A stretch of 64,000 bases of DNA, taken from the NCBI RefSeq assembly GCF_000002865.3, contig NW_001865039.1, positions 308,072 to 372,071 on the forward strand. The letters run 5' to 3'. Below the pieces are notes generated by a model. It was not told the DNA's origin and searched no databases. It saw only the letters and a list, made by a program, of their open reading frames with translations. The stretch is from Monosiga brevicollis MX1 (lineage: Eukaryota; Opisthokonta; Choanoflagellata; Craspedida; Salpingoecidae). Position numbers and translations under genes: made by a program. Positions 47,987 through 57,272 of this stretch are shown piece by piece. How positions within the stretch are numbered: the first letter of the stretch is position 1; every line of letters begins with the position of its first letter.

Positions 47987-48276
47987 ATCCTTACTTCTGA
48001 GGGTGGCTTCAAACCTTTGCTCTTCCGATCTAGTCTCTTTAGTTCCCCAACAGCCATCGCAATATTTTTTTTTTTTCTTATAACCAGCATCTTAGCGAAC
48101 TCACGTTGTTTCACCTCAGCCAGCCCGACCCTGCTTGCTTCTGCCAGCCGTCGCATCGAGGCTTTCAGCGCCATACTCCAATCAAATTGTCATACAAAAA
48201 GGATGTCACACTTTTTTTGTTTTCTGAATTCCCCCAAAAAACAAACATTCAGACAACAACAAAAAAGACCATTGTC
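47987..48276. other. Short intergenic region
   Basis: Between two same-strand genes. It has a T run near 48066-48076 and an AC-rich 5' leader just before the TTLL start. No gene seen. Confidence 0.4.
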
Positions 48277-50960
48277 ATGGCGGCAAGAGGCGGTAGCGGC
48301 GATGGCACCGCCAGCGAATCAGAGGGGCCACCGCTGGTGCTCAAAGTCGGCGAAGGTGTGTTGCCTTGGGTCTGGTGCCGCATACTGGCCGATTTGCTTC
48401 AATCCTTTCTTATTGTCATGATCCGCTAGGGGTCAACGTGATGCTGGCCAAGGTGGTTCCGCAGCTCGGGAACTGGCGACTGTACGACGAGAAAACGGAT
48501 GGTCAAGATGGCTGGAACCTGTACTGGCGAAGCAACTCCTTTGTGTCAGTTTGTGCAAACCCTTGCCTTGGTGCTGATGGTGTCCGCACCATCGCTGTGG
48601 CCTCACCTGCTCGTTGTTCTATGGCTCATTAGCAAGGATGAAGCCATGGAATTGAGACCTTGGCAACGCATTAATAGTTTTCCTCGGTCAGTCCACCAGC
48701 TGCAAGCGCTGCGGCACCCAGGATCTTGGACGCGACTGCGGGGCAAGTTCTCTTGTGATGCACGCTCTCGCTGATTTGTTGTCAAGTGCAGGTCATACAT
48801 GATTACGCGCAAGGACCTGCTCTGTCGGGCCATGCGCAAAATGCGCAAGGTCTATGGTGGTAAGTACAAGAGTGCGCGATGCAACTCGATGCTGCACGCG
48901 CTCTACCGAGTAAAATCGAACGAACAAGGGCCGCAACTTACGGCTTGAACCTGTTGGTTCCAGCGGCATACAATTTTGCCCCCGAGAGCTTTGTTCTGCC
49001 AACGGATCTGAGCAAGTTGGAAGCGCGGATGGCCGAGGATGTACGTTGTTCTGTCATCAGACCCCTGTTCTTGTTGAAGATGCACAGTCAAATGCAGCGA
49101 CACGCGTGAAGCAGAGGGTGTTTGTGCAGCTGGTGCCTCAAGCCTCATGCACAGCGTGTCTGATGGTTGTGATGACAACCGGCGGGGCGGCTTATTCTGG
49201 GCTGCCCGTCTCTCTTTTTCCACTAGAGCACGGCGACATGGATCTGCAAGGTATATCCGCCCACCGACTGTGTGCTTTTCAGGCCATTGCAAGGAACTCT
49301 TGCGCCGCAGTCCCCTTTTTTCCCCATGTAATGTCTTGTAATATTTTATTGGAACACAACCCTTGACCTGTGTATGCGTGTTGATGCACCAGCCATCGCA
49401 GCTGTCTCGCGGCCGAGGCATCTACCTCTTCCGGACTCGCGACCGCTTGCAGTACGACCAAAACAGCGTGGTGCAGTCGTATATCGATCGGCCCTTGCTG
49501 ATCAAAGGGTTCAAGTTTGATCTGCGAATTTATGTCCACGTTACCAGCTTCAGCCCCCTGACCGTCTACTTATACCGTAAAGGTACGCGCGTGCAATCGC
49601 CACAACGTGCACCCGCCATGAACAAAGTAGCCCAGTCTCATGCCTATGTGTAGGATTGGCTCGTTTTGGCACGGCCAAGTACTCGGCTGAAAACATTGAG
49701 AACGTTTGCGCCCACCTGACCAATACTTCTATTAACAAATTAACGCCAAACATGAGCAGCGAGCTGCCAGACATGGGTGCTGGGTGTAAGGTTAGGCAGA
49801 CCAGTCTCCCCAGCTACTTACCAGGTTATATCGTTCAAGATTTATAGCCACAAAGGTCTCAAAGCCATGTGCCGGTGTAGTGGAGCTTGGCCCAGTTGCG
49901 TGCCTATTGGCAGAGCGAGGGGTTTGATGATCGCAACATCTGGCGTCGCATCGGCAACCTCGCGGTGTTAAGTATTATGGCCTTGATCGAGGTACGTGAG
50001 AACCAGCATACTGAACGCGGCCTGTCTGAAGCCAACATGGCCTGCCAGTCTTTTGCTATGGTCAATGGCTCAGCGTGGCGTTGCTTCTTAATGTCACAAG
50101 GAGTGTCCAGCCAACCCGGGCTGTCGAGAGCTCTTTGGTTTTGATGTCCTGATTGATGAAGCGCTGAAGCTGCATCTCATTGAGGTGAGGACGCCAGATC
50201 GAGTTTGATGGGCTAAACTCAAGACTGAATGGAAGCTCACTGCCTCCATGTTTGCCCTACCAGGTCAATTTTGGTCCGGCGCTGGCGCTGGATTCGGATC
50301 AAGATCGAGACGCCAAGATTCCCTTGATTCGGTGAGATTAGCTTGAATGGTGCCCGAATCGTAATCCTTTCCACACGTCGTGCTCACAGCATGTGGCGAT
50401 GCGAACCACTTGGCGTCTGCAATGAGCAGTGATATCCTCCAGACCTACAACTTTACGGAACGTGACGCGTGCAGAAAGGCCGCCTCACCTAATCGGCGCG
50501 AGGAGCAACAACTACACAAGCGGTTGCAGAGCGGAGATTTGACCGCGGTCTGTCTCCCGGGCTGGCCTGCCCTCCTGGGATGGCTCTTTTGTCACCGTGC
50601 TGATCAAGCGTTCTCTGCCATCAATAGCTGGACACGGTTCAACCAGAGCGTGTTGGTGATCTTCAGCGTGTTTTTCCTCACACAGCCAAGGCCTTGGCAG
50701 CAGCCATGCAAGGTCGACCTCAGATCAAGTGGGTGTCCCTATCTATATTACCATTCCTTTCCTGACCCGACAGCCGGTTGCATGCCTCTCCTCATGCGCT
50801 TGCCTCTCGTTGTTCTGTGGCATGTATCCCAACACACAGGGTCATGGTGTCCGAGCTGAAGCGAACTTCCAAGGAGGCTGCTGCTGCTCTTCGCGATGGA
50901 CGCGAACCCGATTTTGAGACCAAGTCGAGTCCTTTCTTTGAGCCCCTGCTTGAAACATAA
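48277..50960 (+). CDS. TTLL2: Tubulin tyrosine ligase-like protein, TTLL2-like
   Basis: Fourteen exons with consistent phases (48277-48355, 48430-48544, 48633-48686, 48792-48859, 48964-49040, 49227-49250, 49393-49582, 49654-49790, 49881-49991, 50101-50184, 50264-50331, 50427-50547, 50628-50728, 50840-50960) give 449 residues. The N-terminus PPLVLKVGEG and DGWNLYWRSNSF match the TTLL2 start (PLVFRLDE, DWNVYWRTSSF). Then LRPWQRINSFPRS, the ATP-grasp segments TWICKPSQLSRGRGIYLF and LLIKGFKFDLRIYVHVTSF, CAHLTNTSINK, and the metal/ATP site ELFGFDVLIDEALKLHLIEVNFGPAL are read in order. Known TTLLs add glutamate or glycine to tubulin tails in axonemes. A 24-base microexon encodes STATWICK with the conserved Lys. 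All ATP-grasp residues I can check are intact. The gene converges on eIF3m. Confidence 0.9.
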
Positions 50961-51512
50961 AATGAGAGTGATATGCGTCGCCCCACCATCATCTTCTTGT
51001 CTTGCATCGCAACTCATTTTACATTGCTTTTCGAGCGTTAGTCGAAGTTTCATTTCCAATTTAGCCGAATCCTCACGACGACTTGACATAAAAAGCCAAG
51101 ATTAAAGGGATATCGAAAAGGAAGTTAAGAGAAGAGGAAGTAGAAGGAGGGAAAAAAAAAAAAAAGTCAATCAATCACCACTTTCCATTCTGAGGAAAGT
51201 CCAAGCCAAAAAAGAAGGAAGACAGAGGTACAAGGAAGAATAAAAGGGTGTGTGGACTGATCACGCGAAACAGAAAAGAGAAGGCAACCGAGTACGTTTA
51301 CAAAAGAAAGGGAAGAAAAAACAAGGACATAACCCGCTCAACGTCTCCAGCTTCACGTATAACAAGGCATGATCCGGTCTGGCACGTGGCCCACGCTATG
51401 TTGGGTTTACAAACACTCACAATCCGGGGATAGCGCGTAGCGCGTCCCAGATATAACTACGAAAAGAACAATGGATGGATACACCGTCATAGGTCAAGCC
51501 TAAGCGGCGCTT
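50961..51512. other. Convergent intergenic spacer
   Basis: Between the 3' ends of the TTLL2-like gene (plus) and eIF3m (minus). It is A- and purine-rich, with a poly-A run at about 51152-51165 and many AAGGAAG units. No gene seen. Confidence 0.4.
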
Positions 51513-53603
51513 TTACTTGGCCATAGCCGTAACGCGGCCTAGCATAGAGGAAACACGCGCAATGTTCTCGTGCCACATCTACGAAACCAAAAGCATGGAC
51601 ACAAGGAAAAAACAAAAAACAACGTGAGCCCTGCCTCACCCCAGCCCGCAAGCATTCAGCACGATGCATGACTATTTTTGTGCAAGCCGTTTTAATATGT
51701 CGTACCTGCAGCTGATCGCGCAGTTGCTTCCAGTCCTCGGCGTCAAACTTAGTCTGCTTGGCGCGTGTAATGACGACCGTGCCGGCCATTTCATCAATCT
51801 TGGCATCCATCAAGCCAGCCCGAACGACTTCAATGACCCAGTCCTCAGCCTCAGCCTCCTCAATGTGAATGGCTTCGGCAATATCAGCAAGGGAGACTTC
51901 CGAACGATCGGCGCACTTATTGGCCAGCACCATGAGACGCACGCGACGGTTAGCCTGTGCTTCGTCAAAACCTACACAAAACCAGCATTCAGGGTAAGCT
52001 CATCAACAATTGGGGCCCCCAAAGGCACACCACAAGCAAACATAAGTCGCCGAGGCTGCAAGGCGGTAGTTCGAACCATGCTGTTGGAAGATCGCGGCGG
52101 TGGCACCAGACGAGGTGTATGCCTCGTAGTCACCGCTCACAAAGGCTTCAAGAGCCTTCTTGAGGGGGCTATCCAGATTCTGAACGACAGGAAGTCGGGA
52201 CAGAGCATAGAGCTCAAAGTCACCATGGGACGACAGAGCGTAGGCAATGGTGCGCTCCACCATAGGGCGCGCAGAGCTTTGCTCGCTGGCAGAGGCAGTG
52301 GAGAGGGCGCGCAGGGCACGCAACCAGAACTGGTAGGCCAGGGTCTGTCGCTGAGCCTTGTCCAGGCAAGTGGCGACGTGCACATAGGTCGAGCGTTCGA
52401 GCTCGCCATCTGAGCCGCCAGTCCACTCCTTCAGCCAGCGCGGAAGCGCTTCCAATTGCTTCTCGATGGCCGAGACAAGGGAGGCGCTGCAGGCCAGAGC
52501 CACAATCTAATGCAACCAAGAACATGCCCACGTTAACAAGTCATGAAAGCAAGCAAGCAAGTGTGTGCGTGTGTGCGTTCAACGACTGGAAGAAAGCACA
52601 AAACACAGGCGCAAGAAGAGAAAGATGGTGTAACAGGAGGTAAAAAAATCCCCAGCCCGACTAAAAACAAGCTGGGAACGAACAGGCCTGTATTGATCTT
52701 CGCGACAAAAAAGAGTGGTTGGCAGTGCACACGCCATTGTGGCGCAAAGCACAGCAACCGGCTGAGCCGCGGGAGGTGTGTACGAGCGAGAGGGATCCAT
52801 CGAGAGAGAAGCCCATCGAGAGAGAAGCCCAGTGTGGGCAGTGTGGGCAAAGGACGATGATTATGTATAATGCATTTGAAGGAAAGTATTACTCACGTTC
52901 TTGAAAACGTGGCAGCGTTGCTGATCGTTGCTGTCGATGCGGTTGAACACGTTCTTCAAGCTGCAACAAAAGTCAACAGACAGAGGGAGAGGGAGAGGGA
53001 TTAGCTCACAACGCCGGCACAGGTGCTTCTGAAGTAGCACAGTAGGCACCCAAGTAGCGTCGAGTTTTTTTCTCAAGGGGCTTGAGCTTACGCGCGCAGA
53101 CGAGCTTCGGCGCCCGAAGTGTTGTCCGTCTGGGCAATGATATCAGCCAGATTCAACAGATGCTTCTGGCCTTGCTCAAGCGACGCACACAGTCGGATGC
53201 AGCTGTTGCAGACGCCCTCCATCCCTTCCATCTCAAAAACGGCGGGCAGAACACTCAAGAGCTTGGGCAGGGCCGAGGCCAACTGCCCCTGAGTGTAGGC
53301 AGCATCGCATTCTTCGGCGAAGGAAGGATGGCTCTCCTTCAGATGTTCGGCCACAAAGGAGACCAGCTCCTCAAATACGACCTGCCGCAGAGAGCAAGGT
53401 TTGACGCATCCGTTGCACTGTGAGATTGACTCGATTGCCTTTCGACTTGACAGTATGGGCCTATTTTAATAGACAAGAAGGCAGTGCCTGCTCCAGAGCC
53501 TTTGGCACAGCGATCCCGGACGTGGAGCGCAAAGAATTTTGGGCCCATAACTCAACACAAGCGCGGAGCGGTAAGGACTCACCTGCTGCTGATCGACCGC
53601 CAT
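51513..53603 (-). CDS. EIF3M: Eukaryotic translation initiation factor 3 subunit M
   Basis: Six exons on the minus strand (53603-53583, 53381-53092, 52960-52897, 52506-52077, 51971-51706, 51578-51513) give 378 residues; human eIF3m has 374. The first exon is 21 bases (MAVDQQQ). The helical N-terminal repeats include LLNLADIIAQTDNT and NVFNRIDSNDQQR (human NLFHGMDKNTPVR). The PCI domain lies near the C-terminus: VRLMVLANKCADRSEVSLAD (human MRLLTFMGMAVENKEISFDT), IEEAEAEDWVIEVVRAGLMD, and FDAEDWKQLRDQLQMWHENI (human FGKQQWQQLYDTLNAWKQNL). It is a structural eIF3 subunit in the cytoplasm. The fourth intron uses a GTTCGA donor. A (GA)n tract starts 100 bases upstream of the ATG. Confidence 0.95.
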
Positions 53604-53700
53604 TCTGAAAAGCCAGCCGTGTCCTCGTGGCACCAGAAGGGAAAAAAAAAGGCAAAAGAAAGGCTTGGCCACTGACTGACATTTGGTTCACTCCCACATG

Positions 53701-53702
<2 letters not shown>

Positions 53703-53774
<72 letters not shown>

Positions 53775-53821
53775 AGAGAGCTTGAACGAGAGAAGAGAGA
53801 GAAGAGAGAGAAGAGAGAGAA
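53703..53821. repeat. (GA)n tract
   Basis: About 70 bases of perfect GA followed by GAGAGAA-type units, ending in AGAGAGAGAATAACGG. It lies about 100 bases upstream of the eIF3m start. Confidence 0.95.
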
Positions 53822-53836
53822 TAACGGGTGTGAACC

Positions 53837-55250
53837 GCGTGTTAGATTGTGGGGCTGTCAAGCAAAACCGTGCTACATATGGTAGCGAGGTCTTCAAGGG
53901 CCAGTTGCGAAAAGGGCTGACAATTTCTACTTTGGCTGACATCGCGGCAGTCGAGGAGCAGCGCCAGACCCAGCCAGTGCTTCAGCTGACGGGTGAGCTG
54001 CAGGTGGTGGCCAGGGGCAATGTTAGCTAGCGTGGGCAGAGGCACAAAAGGGTCATTCTTGCAGATAGATAAGTCTTGGGATCAAAGAAAAACTCAAACC
54101 CGTACTTCTTGTTGCCATTGTACCAGAAACGGGAGATCCCGCTCCGACTGGCGATCAGCACTTGCTGCGAGCGCATACATCCGCGCGGCAGGCAGCTGGT
54201 GGGAACCACACAGTCCAATCTCGGTTACACAACCCAGTTGCCAAGACGGGTGGGATACGCGCTCAACCATCCACAGCCACAGTCACAGCCACACGTACCC
54301 CGATGCCAGAGGCCGCATCCAGAAGCGGCGTATGTGGTAGAAGCACCCGAGCCAGCTCCCAATGTCCGTTCATCAAGGCTACCTGCAGAGGGAGAAGGTC
54401 GAGCTGGCAGAGGAGACACAGATATGAGAGCACGTCTCACCCATGGGCTTGTGCAAGGGTGAGCATCGCAAGCTGCAAGGGACGAGGCAGCAAGCTATAG
54501 CATACCGCGTGTCGTTGACCGGCGGATCCACCATAGGCCAGCAGCTCAAGCACGTGCTCTGGAAAGTTGGCTTCAGCAGCCAGCATGACGCAACTGCTAT
54601 TCAAATGCTGTGCACAAGGCAGTTTCGCGGGGCCATGCATTCCATTTCACACCATGAGGATGGATCAGCTCAACGTGCACAGCTCATGTAGCAAAGCCAC
54701 ACGAACCCCAACTGGATAGTTGATGGCGGCCGGCAAGAGATGGGCCTGGTGTTCGCTGGCTCTGTGCAACACTCTGTGCAGTGAGGCACAGGATTGGCGG
54801 TTAGCCCGACACAGCTCCATGAAAATGATCTTGGCCAGCTCGGGAATGTCGCCGCTTTGCGCCCTGAGCGCGACCTACACCACCCCATGCCCCCAGCCTC
54901 AATGAGCGCCAAGTGGATTCTGGTCAGCCATATCGCTGTGGCAGCAATGCCGTCTAGGCACGCATGTCATACCAGGTCGGGCGGCTGGCCTAGCAGTGCA
55001 GCACAGTACTGCCGGCCGAGGAGACTCTCATCCCACAGCCAGCGGCCGAGGTCGTGCAGCCAGGCATGCACGACGCTCACGATGGTTGACATTCTTGCCC
55101 AACCCACAGGCCAGCAACACCAACTGGACCGTTGCAGCTCAGCCTACATGCTTTTTTTTTTTCTGCTGTCCTATAGCCGTCAGGATCACCTCCCGCCACC
55201 CTGGGCTTCCTGTAGAACCTGTCCCGACCGCCCTGCTGGCGTCGGTGGGT
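53837..55250 (-). CDS. Helical-repeat (ankyrin-like) gene, unresolved
   Basis: Coding-quality minus-strand segments occur in order: about 55087-54970 (VVHAWLHDLGRWLWDESLL), 54876-54720 (VALRAQSGDIPELAKIIFME), 54618-54510 (LAAEANFPEHVLELLAYGG), about 54475-54443 (LAMLTLAQAHG), 54384-54305 (VALMNGHWELARVLLPHTPL), about 54165-54090 (SRFWYNGNKKYG) and 54045-53857 (HHLQLTRQLKHWLGLALLLD), ending in a stop at about 53857. Phrases such as MNGHWELARVLL and QSGDIPELAKII look like ankyrin or similar helical repeats. I could not fix the exon borders, the start, or a family. It lies between eIF3m and COMMD2. Confidence 0.4.
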
Positions 55251-55309
55251 TCGTCTGAGATCAGAAACAACACTATGAACAACAACACTATGTGTGAACA
55301 ATAATAACA

Positions 55310-55330
55310 AAGAGAGAGAGAGAGAGAAAG
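55310..55330. repeat. Short (GA)n tract
   Basis: Nine GA units followed by a T run at about 55335-55345, about 180 bases upstream of the COMMD2 start. Confidence 0.8.
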
Positions 55331-55510
55331 ATATTTTTTTTTTTTGGAGGTCTGTGTGTTGTGACTGGTGATGTCAGCATTTTCTTGTCTTTTCAGTGTG
55401 CTTCTTCAAGCGGCAGCGCAGCGATTTGATTTGGTGCTCTCTGCTACTGACTACCTGCAGCTGTGCGTTGGGGGCGGGCGAGTGTGGGCGAACAAGTGTG
55501 ACTCGTCAGC

Positions 55511-56977
55511 ATGTTGCTGGTTCTATCGGCCGAGCATAAGGCCCACCTTCAGCTCCTGGGTACACTTGATCCGGCCAGTACGTGGGTTGCTTGCGCCGAT
55601 GAGCCTGGCATCAATCGATCTCACGCGCCTTCCTCTTGCCCCGACCCCATGTCGTTCTCCATCAATGGTCTAGTCGTGACTGAGTTTGGCAACATAGCCA
55701 TTGACTTTCTTCAAAATGGCACAAACCAGAAAGTTTACCAATCAGCCGCCAGTACGTGACCTGCGCGCACGTCAACTGAATCGCGCGCTTCGTGATCGGC
55801 GCGGGGGGGGTTTTTTTTTGCAACAGCCCCTCGCTCCCGTCTCAGCCATTCCATTCGCATCGAGCAATCCCAATTTGTGCAGCCCTGACCCCTCGGGTGT
55901 TCATCCTCCCACAGAGAAACTTGGTCTTCCCCTCACAGATGTCTCCAGTGCGGTTGAAGGCATCATGTTTCTTCTGCTTGAATGCGTTCGCTTGAACGTA
56001 CGTGTCTCAGCCCTAGCCATTATCAACTTTTCTTGACGCGTTTACTGATCTGGTTCCGCGCAATTGGCCTGCACACCCTCATGCTCTCTCATGGCTTTAG
56101 ATTGAGGAAACAGACTTGCACGATTCGCTTCTGACACTCAGCTTTCCCACCGAGTTTTCCACACAGCTGATCGAGGTGGGCGGACGAGCTTGCTTTATCG
56201 TATCTCTTTGCAACCTGTTCCTGCCCATCCCCCAAAATGATGTGGCACATGTCGCCTTTCGGGATCTCATCGCTTCACATCTCTTGATTTTACCGCGTCA
56301 GATTTACAAAACCCACCACGAATTTCTGCGCTATGTTCTTGACACTTTGGGACCCGAGGTACGAACGCCCAAGCCCCTCCACGAACAGCATCTCACGGGC
56401 TTCCCCTCTTTCTTCCCACGCCTTTTCCTGCACCCGACGCCCGACCCACAACTGAGCTTTTGTCTCACTTGAATTTCCCTTTCTACCTGGCCCGTGCTTT
56501 TGTCATTCAAGCGTGCCGAGTACGCGGACTTGCATTGGCGACTCGACGCCACGGTAAATCTGATTTTTCGTGCATCTCTAAACCCCGACTCCTTCTACCC
56601 TGCTCTGAGCCAATTTCTCATTTGTGTATGACCTTTGCCCCGTTCATGTGGATGTTTTGCATTAGGTGGCACAACGCTCCCTTTATCATCAACACCACTT
56701 ATCCTGTGTGCTGCGATTGGACACCACCCGGCCTGGTTGGTTCTTCAGGCATTGGGTTGTGGGCCTTGGACGATCGAGCCAGGCACAGCACGTCGCAAGT
56801 TCAGCTCACCACCCTTGTTTATCCCATGCGCATGCAGGCGAACGTGGTGCCGTCCAATCCAATGTGCTGGAAACGGATGTGACGACCCTCTTACATGTGA
56901 CACAACAACTGAAACAGGCCTTGAAGGAGGCAACCACCGCTCATCACCGCAAAGTCTCACGTAGCGTGCGCTCTTAA
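55511..56977 (+). CDS. COMMD2: COMM domain-containing protein 2
   Basis: Eight exons (55511-55577, 55674-55751, 55915-55997, 56101-56175, 56302-56358, 56512-56553, 56666-56735, 56838-56977) give 203 residues; human COMMD2 has 199. The start MLLVLSAEHKAHLQLLGTLD matches MLLELSEEHKEHLAFLPQVD. TEFGNIAIDFLQNGTNQKVY and VSSAVEGIMFLLLECVRLNI follow the human order. The C-terminal COMM domain has EYADLHWRLDATVAQRSLYH and SNVLETDVTTLLHVTQQLKQ. COMMD proteins act in the Commander complex with CCDC22/CCDC93, in endosomal recycling of membrane proteins. All junctions are GT-AG and in phase. A competing reading with ATG at 55717 begins inside exon 2 in another frame and is a shadow. Confidence 0.96.
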
Positions 56978-57272
56978 AAGCCAGCACGGCCTCCTTTGTT
57001 GAAATGATATTAAAACTTGTTAGATGCAGCTGAACCAGCCCTTGCATTCAATTGCACACATCTTCCTCAAGCCCTGCTGCTGATCTGGGCACCTGTTCAA
57101 GCCGGGAGTGGAGGTCACGCAAAATGGTGGTCCACACCATACATCCATGGATATGAATTCGAACGTGAGAGAGGCGGCCAAAGCGATGCGCAGCGGTGGG
57201 CAGCATACAAATCACAGACTGGAATTGGGAAACCATGATCAGGCCCCAGAGCAAGAAGATTCGAGCGGGCCT

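Noticed and set aside
53703-53821. Glu-Arg repeat ORFs over GA tracts (also at 35.3 and 43.0 kb)
   Set aside because: They are simple-sequence translations without any flanking domain.
55717-55820. Possible gene start MAQTRKFTNQPP
   Set aside because: It is out of frame inside COMMD2 exon 2, which is fixed by its match to the human protein.
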